The notes under the pieces were generated by a model. It saw nothing but the letters and a program-made list of their open reading frames with translations, did not search any database and had not been told where the DNA came from. The position numbers and the translations under genes were made by a program. A stretch of DNA of 10,401 bases from Spirochaetales bacterium (GTDB lineage: Bacteria > Spirochaetota > Spirochaetia > Treponematales > UBA12059): the NCBI GenBank assembly GCA_004525355.1, contig SPCK01000046.1, positions 1 to 10,401 on the forward strand. The letters are read 5' to 3'. The stretch's first letter is position 1. Each line of letters starts with the position of its first letter. Shown here piece by piece: positions 1 to 5,736 of this stretch.

Positions 1-491
1 AGTTTTTCCCTCAAGGCCACGAGGGTATATACGATCTTCTGAACGGGGCTCTTGAGGGCTCCCATGAACATTGCAAGAAGCTGATTCCTACCAGGAAGCC
101 TGGAAAGCGCAGCGATAGCCTGCTCGTCCAGGTACTCCTTCTCAACCAAGGCGCCCTTGAGCCTGACGGAACTTTCCTTGGCGAAATCCAGGATGATCTT
201 GGCGATTTCGTTCGAGTCCTGCTTGGCAAAAGCCACGGCCGTGGGGCCGGTTAGCGCTCCGCCGACGTCCGGAAACTCCGCCTTTTCAAAAGCGAGCCTG
301 GCGAAGTTGTTCTTCAGGACGTGGTACTCGGCGTTCTTCTCGCGAAGTTGCGAACGCAGGTTGGTGATCTGCTCCACGGTCAGGCCGCGGTAATCGGTAA
401 AGATGAAGTCTTGGCTATCACGAATTTTTGCGCTGATTGCCTCGATGGCTTCCACCTTGCTCGGTTGGAATCTCTTTGCACGAAGGGCCAT
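1..491 (-). CDS. rplJ: 50S ribosomal protein L10 (3' end outside window)
   Basis: Reading leftward from the ATG at 491-489 gives an open frame of 163 codons to the window edge, beginning MALRAKRFQPSKVEAI. The early segment with FTDYRGLTVEQ, then LRSQLREKNAEYHVLKNN and later GPTAVAF, is the L10 signature. L10 forms the base of the ribosomal stalk and binds 23S rRNA together with L11; its C-terminal helix carries L7/L12 dimers. The frame covers nearly the whole usual length of about 170 residues, so only the C-terminal L7/L12-binding tail is missing. The start lies 3 bp after the rplA stop. Its ribosome site (GAGAGG) sits inside the last rplA codons, which implies translational coupling. rplL and rpoB would be expected beyond the left edge. 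Confidence 0.96.
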   Translation of the reverse strand, partial: MALRAKRFQPSKVEAIEAISAKIRDSQDFIFTDYRGLTVEQITNLRSQLREKNAEYHVLKNNFARLAFEKAEFPDVGGALTGPTAVAFAKQDSNEIAKIILDFAKESSVRLKGALVEKEYLDEQAIAALSRLPGRNQLLAMFMGALKSPVQKIVYTLVALREK

Positions 492-494
492 AAC

Positions 495-1178
495 TTACCT
501 CTCTACCTTTGCCGTGGCGAGCTTTACGCTCGGGCTCATGGTGGCGGCCAGATACACCGATTGCATGAAATCGCCCTTGACGTCGGCGGGCCGTTTGCGT
601 CCCACTTCTTCCAGGAGCAGGTTCACGTTCTCGGCTATCTTGCCGGCATCCATGGATACCTTGCCTACAGCGATGTGAATAATCCCCGTCTTGTCGGTGC
701 GGAACTCGGTACGGCCCTTCTTGAGCTCGTTGATGGCGGCCGTCACATCGAACGTTACGGTACCAGTCTTGGGATTGGGCATGAGGCCGCGGCGGCCCAG
801 CACCATACCGAGCTTACCGACATCCTTCATCATGTCCGGGGTGGCGACAGCGACATCGAAGTCAAGCCAACCGCCTTTGATCTTCTCGATGAGTTCGTCC
901 GAACCGGCAAAAGCCGCACCGGCGTCCAGCGCTTCCTTTTCCTTCTCTGGCTTGCAGAACACGAGCACCTTCTTCTCGCCCCTGAACTGGTGGGGCAGGA
1001 CGACGGTGTCGCGAACCGACTGGCTCTTCTTGAGGTTCAGGCGTATATGAGCCTCGACGGTTTCGTCGAACTTGGCAGTTCCCAATTCCTTGAGCAGGGC
1101 GCAGGCTTCATCGATCGCGTATGCCTTCTCGGCATCGATCTTCTTGACCGCTTCCACATATTTCTTACCGTGCTTCAT
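495..1178 (-). CDS. rplA: 50S ribosomal protein L1
   Basis: A 227-residue protein starting [15 protein letters not shown], the normal length for bacterial L1. It has the family block [12 protein letters not shown] near residues 132-143 and a C-terminal [18 protein letters not shown] segment. L1 binds helices 76-78 of 23S rRNA and forms the mobile stalk at the E site. In many bacteria it also binds its own operon mRNA near the L11 leader and represses translation; that feedback is known for the family and only inferred here. The ATG is 3 bp after the rplK stop, with a GGAG about 9 nt upstream inside the rplK end. This fits coupled translation with rplK. Confidence 0.98.
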   Translation of the reverse strand: MKHGKKYVEAVKKIDAEKAYAIDEACALLKELGTAKFDETVEAHIRLNLKKSQSVRDTVVLPHQFRGEKKVLVFCKPEKEKEALDAGAAFAGSDELIEKIKGGWLDFDVAVATPDMMKDVGKLGMVLGRRGLMPNPKTGTVTFDVTAAINELKKGRTEFRTDKTGIIHIAVGKVSMDAGKIAENVNLLLEEVGRKRPADVKGDFMQSVYLAATMSPSVKLATAKVER

Positions 1179-1181
1179 GTC

Positions 1182-1613
1182 TTACCACTCCACTTCGACG
1201 CCCATACTGCGGGCGGTACCGGCGATGATTCGCTCGGCGGCTTCGATGTCGTTGGCTGACAGGTCCTTCATCTTGATCTTCGCAATCTCTGTCACCTTGG
1301 CGCGAGGCAGCTTGGCGACTTTCTGCTTGTGCGGGATCGGGGAACCTTTTTCGAGTCCTGCCATCTTCTTGATGAGGACGGATGCGGGCGGCGACTTCAG
1401 TATGAAGCTGAAGCTCTTGTCCTTGTAGACGGTGATGACGGCCGGGATGATAAGCCCAGCTTCCATCGCCTTGGTCCTGTCATTGAACTGCTGACAGAAC
1501 TGCGGGGCGCTGACGCCGTGCGGCCCCAAGGCCGGCCCTACGGGCGGCGCGGGTGTAGCCTTGCCCGCGGGGCACTGCAGTTTGATGACTGCCGTGACCA
1601 TTTTCTTAGCCAT
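1182..1613 (-). CDS. rplK: 50S ribosomal protein L11
   Basis: A 143-residue protein starting [17 protein letters not shown]. The N-terminal domain carries the proline-rich [14 protein letters not shown] block (about residues 21-34). The C-terminal rRNA-binding domain ends in the usual [12 protein letters not shown]11 binds the GTPase-associated centre of 23S rRNA and works with L10 and the elongation factors. The frame stays open 13 codons further upstream. The ATG at 1613-1611 is chosen because the family begins MAKK and because AAAGGAG lies 5 nt before it (1619-1625). It is the first gene after a 230-bp structured leader and is followed by rplA at 3 bp. Confidence 0.98.
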   Translation of the reverse strand: MAKKMVTAVIKLQCPAGKATPAPPVGPALGPHGVSAPQFCQQFNDRTKAMEAGLIIPAVITVYKDKSFSFILKSPPASVLIKKMAGLEKGSPIPHKQKVAKLPRAKVTEIAKIKMKDLSANDIEAAERIIAGTARSMGVEVEW

Positions 1614-1843
1614 AGTGACTCCTTTCGTGGTGTCCCCGTCGCCGCGAGGCAACCGGGGCCCCGGACCGACCCCCGCAAGGGGATTCGGGAGCCGGGGATA
1701 GCGCCACCGATCGGGTAGGATCGGCAGCTCCCATCATACGGAGAGGATCGGCCTTTTGCGGCCTCGTGCCTGTCGGAACGACGCGCCTCGCGACGCGAAC
1801 CCTTCTGTACCCAATATGGAAAGCGCCCGCGAAGGGCGCCGCC
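1614..1843 (-). promoter_or_regulatory. Structured leader between nusG and rplK
   Basis: No gene lies in these 230 bp. In minus-strand RNA several hairpins can be drawn by eye. Arms 1728-1719 and 1712-1703 form 10 pairs, including two G-U pairs, with a 6-nt loop. Arms 1682-1679 and 1674-1671 form CCCC/GGGG with a 4-nt loop. A perfect 12-bp palindrome, CCGGGGCCCCGG, occupies 1653-1664. Arms 1653-1648 and 1643-1638 form GUUGCC/GGCGAC around a UCGC loop, just before the rplK ribosome site. The G-U pairs would be mismatches on the plus strand. By analogy with L11-L1 operons this may be where L1 represses its own mRNA; that is inference. A TATGAT (1738-1733) resembles a -10 box but has no matching -35. 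Confidence 0.45.
1820..1840 (-). terminator. Hairpin just after nusG, possible weak terminator or attenuator
   Basis: Four bases past the nusG stop, the minus-strand RNA can form GCGCCC (1839-1834), loop UUCGC, GGGCGC (1828-1823), followed by only UUUCC. The stem is strong but the U tract is short. It may therefore attenuate transcription into rplK rather than stop it. It could equally be an mRNA 3'-end stabiliser. Confidence 0.4.
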
Positions 1844-2401
1844 TTACATTTTCTCAACCTGGAGCATATCGACCTCGACGGGCGTAGCGCGGCCGAAAAT
1901 TCCCACCATTACCCGAAGCTTGCTCTTCTCCTGATTGACCTCTTCAATGGTCCCGGTAAACGAGTCGAACGGTCCCTCGATAATCTTGACCTGCTCGCCC
2001 TCGATGAAATTCTGCCTGGACTTGGCCGGCCTGTCTCCGCGAATCTCTCCCGCCCGCTGAAGGATATGCCTAGCCTCGTCCGAGGAGATGGGCGCGGGCC
2101 TGTTGTGCATCGTGGCTCCCACGAAACCCGTTACACCGGTTATCTTCTTGATCAACGAGCAGGGCGCTTTCCAGTCGGCTTCGGGCAAATCCATCTCCAC
2201 GAGGATATAGCCGGGAAGCATCTTGCGGGAACTCGTGCGCCGCTTGCCGTCCTTCACGTCGACGACATCCTCGCTGGGTACTTTTATATCGATCACGACC
2301 TCAGGGCTGAGTTCCCCGTTGGCGAGAAGCATACGAATCGTCCGCTCGATCTTGTTCTCATAACCCGAATATACGTGCAGGACGTACCAGGATTTGGCCA
2401 T
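1844..2401 (-). CDS. nusG: Transcription termination/antitermination factor NusG
   Basis: A 185-residue protein starting MAKSWYVLHVYSGYENKIE. The N-terminal NGN domain (about residues 1-115) includes the RKMLPGYILVEM block and GVTGFVG, the parts that contact the RNA polymerase clamp. The C-terminal KOW domain (about 130-185) contains EGEQVKIIEGPFDSFTG and ends VDMLQVEKM. NusG travels with RNA polymerase, suppresses pausing and links it to ribosomal S10 or Rho. The ATG lies 13 bp after the secE stop, and the only ribosome-site match is a weak GGTAAG, so reinitiation from secE translation is likely. The secE-nusG pair upstream of rplKAJ is the standard bacterial arrangement. Confidence 0.98.
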   Translation of the reverse strand: MAKSWYVLHVYSGYENKIERTIRMLLANGELSPEVVIDIKVPSEDVVDVKDGKRRTSSRKMLPGYILVEMDLPEADWKAPCSLIKKITGVTGFVGATMHNRPAPISSDEARHILQRAGEIRGDRPAKSRQNFIEGEQVKIIEGPFDSFTGTIEEVNQEKSKLRVMVGIFGRATPVEVDMLQVEKM

Positions 2402-2414
2402 GCGCTTACCGGCT

Positions 2415-2594
2415 TTAGAAGAACAGGTCTATGCCCCGGACCAGCAGGAAATCCACCAGACCGAGGAATACGGCTATAATAAGCGTAGAAACGAGTACGA
2501 CCTTTGTCGAAGCGACGACTCCCTCGCGGGTCGGCCAGATGACCTTCCGAAGCTCGCCGTAGCTATCCTTGAAGAACTGAACGATCTTCTTCAC
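2415..2594 (-). CDS. secE: Preprotein translocase subunit SecE (GTG start)
   Basis: A short 59-residue frame begins with GTG at 2594-2592 and ends TAA at 2417-2415. The N-terminal half has FFKDSYGELRKVIWPTREGV, matching the conserved SecE amphipathic helix with the ELRKVxWPT signature. It is followed by one hydrophobic membrane span, VVLVSTLIIAVFLGLVDFLL (about residues 32-51). SecE is an essential inner-membrane partner that clamps SecY in the Sec translocon. This is the short, single-span form found in most bacteria, unlike the three-span E. coli protein. The GTG start is fixed by AAAGGAG 6 nt upstream; no ATG lies nearby in frame. It sits between tRNA-Trp and nusG, as in many bacteria. Confidence 0.95.
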   Translation of the reverse strand: MKKIVQFFKDSYGELRKVIWPTREGVVASTKVVLVSTLIIAVFLGLVDFLLVRGIDLFF

Positions 2595-2600
2595 AATTGT

Positions 2601-2607
2601 CTCCTTT
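2601..2607 (-). promoter_or_regulatory. Ribosome binding site that decides the secE GTG start
   Basis: AAAGGAG in the minus-strand mRNA, separated by ACAATT (6 nt) from the GTG. This is the best ribosome site in the spacer and places the secE start even though there is no ATG. Confidence 0.8.
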
Positions 2608-2660
2608 GAACGCCTTCCGTCGCGTCGTAAATCCCGTCACGCCCCTGCCAAACGGACGAA

Positions 2661-2703
2661 CCGCACCCATGGGGCGCGGCGCGACCGCGGAACGACCGCA
2701 GTC
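2661..2703 (-). other. Two tandem hairpins in the tRNA-Trp to secE spacer
   Basis: In the minus-strand RNA, GACUGCGG (2703-2696), loop UCGUU, pairs with CCGCGGUC (2690-2683). Three bases later, CCGCGCCC (2679-2672), loop CAU, pairs with GGGUGCGG (2668-2661). Each is an 8-bp stem with one G-U pair that would be a mismatch in the opposite strand. No U tract follows, so simple termination is unlikely. Separation of the tRNA from secE mRNA by RNase cleavage, or protection of the mRNA 5' end, is a reasonable inference. Confidence 0.4.
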
Positions 2704-2714
2704 CTGAAAAACTA

Positions 2715-2787
2715 CAGGCCAGGAAGGATTCGAACCCTCAACATCCGGTTTTGGAGACCGGCGCTCTACCATTAGAGCTACTGGCCT
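2715..2787 (-). tRNA. trnW: tRNA-Trp (anticodon CCA)
   Basis: A complete 73-nt cloverleaf reads on the minus strand. The acceptor AGGCCAG pairs perfectly with CTGGCCT, and the discriminator is G at 2715. The D arm is GCTC...GAGC, the anticodon stem is CCGGT/ACCGG around loop CTCCAAA, and the T arm is GAGGG-TTCGAAT-CCTTC with one G-U pair. The anticodon CCA is at 2754-2752 and reads UGG. The terminal CCA is not encoded; TAGT follows the discriminator, so a nucleotidyltransferase must add it. A run of five T follows close behind. tRNA-Trp directly before secE-nusG is a conserved bacterial arrangement. Confidence 0.97.
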
Positions 2788-2907
2788 ATGCGCGAAGCAA
2801 GAGGGCTCGAAAGAACCCGCTCGCTCCACGTCGTAATCCCCTGACTTTCAAAGGATTACGCTTGAAACCCGACGCGAACCGCCTGAAAAGACCATCCGCG
2901 GCGGCGA
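2788..2907 (-). other. Structured spacer between rpmG and tRNA-Trp
   Basis: No gene is seen. The minus-strand RNA can form a perfect 8-bp stem CGUAAUCC (2860-2853)/GGAUUACG (2839-2832) with a 13-nt loop. Next comes a longer hairpin made of GCGAGC-GGGUUC (2824-2813), loop UUUC, GAGCCC (2808-2803), a UCUU bulge and GCUUCGC (2798-2792). The second ends 4 nt before the tRNA 5' end. It probably forms part of the tRNA precursor leader removed by RNase P and other nucleases. Confidence 0.4.
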
Positions 2908-3081
2908 TTATTTTACCTTGGTTTCCTTGTGCAGGGTATGCTTGCGCTCCCACTTGCAGTATTTCATGAGCTCGAGCTTTTCCTGCATGGTCTTGCGGTT
3001 CTTCTGGGTAGTATAATTGCGACGCTTGCACTCGGTACACGCAAGGGCGATAATCTCTACATTCTGCTTTTTGCTGGCCAT
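2908..3081 (-). CDS. rpmG: 50S ribosomal protein L33
   Basis: A 57-residue basic protein, [18 protein letters not shown] onward, with the L33 core [19 protein letters not shown] and RKHTLHKET. The first zinc pair C15-x2-C18 is present. In the second pair C42 is kept, but the position expected to hold the fourth cysteine is E45 (YCKWERKH). The zinc ribbon is therefore incomplete, intermediate between the cysteine-rich and cysteine-free L33 types. The start at 3081 is preferred over a methionine six codons upstream because of family length and a GAGG 8 nt before it. L33 binds 23S rRNA near the E site. The gene lies between tRNA-Thr and tRNA-Trp in one apparent transcript. Confidence 0.95.
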   Translation of the reverse strand: MASKKQNVEIIALACTECKRRNYTTQKNRKTMQEKLELMKYCKWERKHTLHKETKVK

Positions 3082-3136
3082 ACCATGTTCCTCACACAAA
3101 GATAAACGTTATCGGCGACACGGCCGGACGACACCG

Positions 3137-3165
3137 AAAAAAAGAGAGCTTTTCGCGAACGGCTC
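3137..3165 (-). terminator. Possible weak terminator/processing hairpin after tRNA-Thr
   Basis: The minus-strand RNA has GAGC (3165-3162), a 12-nt loop containing UUCGCGAA, GCUC (3149-3146), a UC pair of bases and then seven U (3143-3137). The U tract is convincing but the 4-bp stem is weak. It may cause partial termination so that tRNA-Thr is made in excess over rpmG. The remainder of the 3082-3221 spacer shows no gene. Confidence 0.3.
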
Positions 3166-3221
3166 ATATCGCCATCGCCAGCCCCCGTACGTTTCCGCCG
3201 TCCCGACGACGCTGAACCTAG

Positions 3222-3294
3222 AGCCCTCGAACGGGATCGAACCGTTGACCTCATCCTTACCATGGATGTGCTCTGCCAACTGAGCTACAAGGGC
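3222..3294 (-). tRNA. trnT: tRNA-Thr (anticodon GGT)
   Basis: A complete 73-nt cloverleaf on the minus strand. The acceptor GCCCTTG/CGAGGGC has one G-U pair, and the discriminator is T at 3222. The D arm is GCTC-AGTTGGCA-GAGC, the anticodon stem is CATCC/GGATG around loop ATGGTAA, and the T arm AACGG-TTCGATC-CCGTT is perfect. The anticodon GGT at 3261-3259 reads ACC and ACU threonine codons. CCA is not encoded. It is the first product downstream of the promoter at 3310-3338. Confidence 0.96.
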
Positions 3295-3309
3295 TTGCGA
3301 AGCGCCGGT

Positions 3310-3338
3310 ACATTAGCAACTCAGGCTATTCTTGTCAA
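3310..3338 (-). promoter_or_regulatory. Sigma-70-type promoter for the tRNA-Thr/rpmG/tRNA-Trp/secE/nusG transcript
   Basis: On the minus strand a perfect -35 TTGACA (3338-3333) is followed by a 17-bp spacer and TAATGT (3315-3310) as the -10. The -10 keeps the first, second and last consensus bases only. Initiation about 7 nt downstream would start a few bases before the mature tRNA-Thr 5' end at 3294, the usual layout for tRNA promoters. The G/C-rich stretch after the -10 (CCGGCGC) resembles a stringent-response discriminator; that is inference. Confidence 0.75.
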
Positions 3339-3420
3339 GGGTACCGATGCCAAGTACAACGAGCGACAGCATACGCCCGTCCTGAACCGTGCGCATGTTC
3401 ATCGTCCGGCCAGGAGGTTT

Positions 3421-3445
3421 CCCGAGGTGCCGATTCCCGCTCGGG
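3421..3445 (-). other. Hairpin after murJ
   Basis: Nine bases past the murJ stop, the minus-strand RNA has a perfect 6-bp stem CCCGAG (3445-3440)/CUCGGG (3426-3421) with a 13-nt loop. No U tract follows, so it is at best a weak 3'-end structure separating murJ from the tRNA promoter. Confidence 0.25.
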
Positions 3446-3453
3446 CATATCGC

Positions 3454-5046
3454 TCAATGCCGGCGAAACGACGAAACGAGACCTCCTGCGACCTTGTCCC
3501 TTGTCAGCACAAGCAATCCCACCCCGACAACGCCGAAAATGACGGCGGAAATCAGAAACGGAAGGCCTGCCGAGATGAATCGCGAGGCCGATCCGCCAAA
3601 CACATCCGCCAGCAGCTTCCGCAGGAACAAGACCGGTACCGCGGCGATGGCGGAATAGGCGACCAGTTTAATCATGTACAACGCGGCGGATTTCAAGGCC
3701 TTTCCCAGCCCCTCCAACCGAAGGCCGAACAGCATGATGACCAGGATAATCGTATTGACCATGCTTGCCAAGGACAGGGCAAGCGCTATCCCCCCACCCT
3801 TCATGGGCCTGGCTAGAAGCAAGGCGAACATGATGTTGGCGACGACGGCGGCCAGGCCGGCGACCGTTGGGCGCTTGGTATTCCCCCGCGCGTAAAAACC
3901 GGGAGCCAGTATCCGGTTCGCTCCGATGAACACCAACCCCAGGGAGTGATACAGGAACGCCTCGGCGGTCTTACGGACCGATTCCTCGCCAAAAGCTCCG
4001 GTCCTGTAGACCAAGGTAACGATATCCACGCGCTCGAGAACCGAGAAAACCGCCATAGGCACGGTGATGAGCAGGGCAGTTTCCAATCCCCTGACCAGCC
4101 GATCCACAAAACTGTCCCATTCGGACCGGGCGGCCAGGCCGGAAAGCTCGGGCAGAAGCACCGTACTTATGGAAGCTATGAACACGCCCAGGATGAGTTC
4201 CTGCAGGCGGAGCGAAAAATTCAGGCTGGTCGCCGCGCCGGACGCATTTGCAAGCGCCACCGATATGAGACCGTTGAGCTCGTAGGCGGCAGTACCTATG
4301 ATGGTCGGGGCCAGCAGGGTGATCACTCTGCGCATACCCGGATTCGCCAGGGCGCGCCGGGGCGAGACGAGACGGAACCGCGCACCGAGTCGCAGCACAG
4401 CGGGCAACTGGCAAAGCGCCTGGAGTAGCCCTCCGACGACCACACCGACGGCCATGGCACGAGCCGGATTGGGAGCCCAGCGGCTTATCAGCAGGGGAAC
4501 CCCGATAAAGGCCATATTGAACAGGATTGGCGCATATCCTGGGGGCCCGAAGACGCTCCTGGCGTTCAGTATACCCTGCAGGAATGCCGCCACGGACACG
4601 AGTGCCAGGAACGGAAACATGATACGCATCAACGCGGCGGTTTCAGCCGCGTCCACCACCGTCCCCGCTTCGGCGACTGAGGCGAAACCCGCGGCTATGA
4701 CGCCTGAGGCGGCCACGCCCGCCGCGACAACGATTCCCACGGTATAGACGAGAATACTGAACGTGGCGGAAAGGAATTCCTCCGTTTCCGCATCTTTGCC
4801 CGCGGTAAAATACACTTTCATGGTTGGAATGAGAGCTACCGCCATGGAACCCTCGGCAAAAAGGCGCCTGAAGAAGTTCGGGGTTACGAAAGCGACGGTA
4901 AAGGCTTCTGCCAGTACGCCCGTACCCATGAGAGCCGCGCGGGTCATCTCCCTGAACAGGCCGAGTACCCGGGAAATCATGGTAAGAATGGAAAGCTTGC
5001 CGCTTTCGCGGATGATCCTGCCGTGGCTCGACGCGTCGTCGCTCAT
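3454..5046 (-). CDS. murJ: Lipid II flippase MurJ (MviN)
   Basis: With the ATG at 5046 the protein has 530 residues, the normal MurJ size, and is made of many hydrophobic helices (expected 14 spans). MurJ moves the lipid II peptidoglycan precursor across the inner membrane. Near the N-terminus ISRVLGLFREM supplies R26 and R32, and PNFFRRLFAEG supplies R60. These match the essential E. coli arginines 18, 24 and 52. SLRLQEL supplies R280, matching E. coli R270. E. coli Asp39 corresponds to E47. The frame stays open to a GTG at 5103, adding 19 residues. The ATG is preferred because family members begin shortly before the first helix, but neither start has a good ribosome site. The gene ends about 120 bp upstream of the tRNA-Thr promoter. 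Confidence 0.94.
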   Translation of the reverse strand: MSDDASSHGRIIRESGKLSILTMISRVLGLFREMTRAALMGTGVLAEAFTVAFVTPNFFRRLFAEGSMAVALIPTMKVYFTAGKDAETEEFLSATFSILVYTVGIVVAAGVAASGVIAAGFASVAEAGTVVDAAETAALMRIMFPFLALVSVAAFLQGILNARSVFGPPGYAPILFNMAFIGVPLLISRWAPNPARAMAVGVVVGGLLQALCQLPAVLRLGARFRLVSPRRALANPGMRRVITLLAPTIIGTAAYELNGLISVALANASGAATSLNFSLRLQELILGVFIASISTVLLPELSGLAARSEWDSFVDRLVRGLETALLITVPMAVFSVLERVDIVTLVYRTGAFGEESVRKTAEAFLYHSLGLVFIGANRILAPGFYARGNTKRPTVAGLAAVVANIMFALLLARPMKGGGIALALSLASMVNTIILVIMLFGLRLEGLGKALKSAALYMIKLVAYSAIAAVPVLFLRKLLADVFGGSASRFISAGLPFLISAVIFGVVGVGLLVLTRDKVAGGLVSSFRRH

Positions 5047-5255
5047 ATCGGTCAAGGTAGCCCGAATCCATGCGAGCGGGCAAGCGGGTATGCCGATAAT
5101 CACATGGGGTGCAAATACTTGAACAACGAAAGCTTCAAAATATTCCTATTTGACTTTATTACCGATATATTCCGTGATATACTTCATTGAGGTAGTGGTT
5201 TGTCGCTCAGAGATTTCGTAATGAAAGATACGCTTACCGCTAAAAGGAGCACCAA
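5047..5255. promoter_or_regulatory. AT-rich divergent intergenic region between murJ and the small cysteine protein
   Basis: About 210 bp between two genes reading outward, clearly richer in A/T than its surroundings, as expected for promoters. On the plus strand TGATATACT (5175-5183) is an extended -10 element, with a weak -35 TTTATT at 5155-5160 and 17-bp spacing. A TTGACT at 5150 is too far away (22 bp) to serve it. GATATA is repeated at 5164-5169 and 5176-5181, one helical turn apart, across the -10. I could not find a convincing minus-strand promoter for murJ. Confidence 0.45.
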
Positions 5256-5444
5256 ATGGCACAGGAAATGATGGAAGTGGGCACAAAACATTGCTATGCA
5301 TGCATACAATGGGACGGCCAGCGCTCATACTATCCCGACAAGAAGCTTATCAAGGTCGATGCGACCAAGGAAGGCATCTGCCGCATAACCCGCCAGAAGG
5401 TCAAGGGTGGAGGGCGTTGCGAACAATACTTTCCTCTCCGATGA
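5256..5444 (+). CDS. Small four-cysteine protein of unknown function
   Basis: A 62-residue frame, MAQEMMEVGTKHCYACIQWDG onward, with a strong ribosome site AAAGGAG 6 nt before the ATG. This makes it very likely to be translated. Cysteines lie at C13-x2-C16, C42 and C55, spaced as in a small zinc-binding fold. The overall pattern, CxxCxxWxGxR, then GxC, then CxxF near the end, resembles a class of short uncharacterised proteins I recall from anaerobes and phages. I cannot name a family. It has no signal peptide or membrane span and is fairly basic, so it is probably cytoplasmic. A nucleic-acid-binding or metal-binding role is possible but not shown. Its own promoter probably lies just upstream, and the next gene is almost 300 bp away. 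Confidence 0.85.
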   Translation: MAQEMMEVGTKHCYACIQWDGQRSYYPDKKLIKVDATKEGICRITRQKVKGGGRCEQYFPLR

Positions 5445-5736
5445 TCGAGGCCCGAGGCGGCGTCCCGGCTTACCGCCACCTTGAACCTCGGCTACACCTG
5501 AATCCTCGCTATATATGAGTCATACCCCCGTATAGATTCTTCCCAAAATGAGAGGAACCACTTTAAAAAGTACTCGACTTATTAAAATTGGCTCCGTTGC
5601 CATATCCGGGAAAACCCATTATTGTTTCTGAATATTCTGTGCGTTGATCGTCGAGGCTTGACATCGGACCATGATTCCACGCTTCGGTCTTACCTGTACG
5701 ATGAAATCAGCCGAAAATTGATCGAAAGGGTATGCC
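5445..5736. other. Gene-free stretch before the deacetylase-like gene
   Basis: No credible reading frame is seen in 292 bp. Soon after the small gene the RNA can pair CCGAGG (5452-5457) with CCTCGG (5486-5491), with GGCGG/CCGCC as a competing inner pairing (5456-5460 and 5473-5477). No T run follows, so termination is uncertain. The middle (about 5510-5640) is AT-rich and includes a perfect GAATATTC (5630-5637). A TTGACA at 5658-5663 has no -10 at the right spacing. A promoter for the next gene is expected here but I could not place it. Confidence 0.4.

Noticed and set aside
321..1259. A 312-codon open frame on the plus strand opposite rplA.
   Set aside because: It lies antisense to rplA (and partly rplJ and rplK), whose protein products are unmistakable; long antisense frames are common in GC-rich DNA.
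1653..1664. 12-bp palindrome CCGGGGCCCCGG as an operator.
   Set aside because: Simple G/C composition makes it weak evidence for a protein site; included only as part of the leader structure.
1733..1738. TATGAT on the minus strand as an rplK promoter -10.
   Set aside because: No -35 match at 16-18 bp upstream; kept only as a remark in the leader entry.
3109..3116. Exact sigma-28 -10 consensus GCCGATAA on the minus strand upstream of rpmG, tempting as a motility-type promoter.
   Set aside because: The matching -35 TAAA is absent at 15 bp upstream (GGTG there), and rpmG is not a motility gene. Probably chance.
5047..5103. GTG start for murJ 19 codons upstream of the chosen ATG.
   Set aside because: No ribosome site, and the extra residues do not resemble MurJ N-termini; kept as an alternative in the gene entry.
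5658..5663. Perfect TTGACA upstream of the propeller-NodB gene.
   Set aside because: At 15-19 bp spacing the following hexamers are GC-rich with no -10 resemblance.
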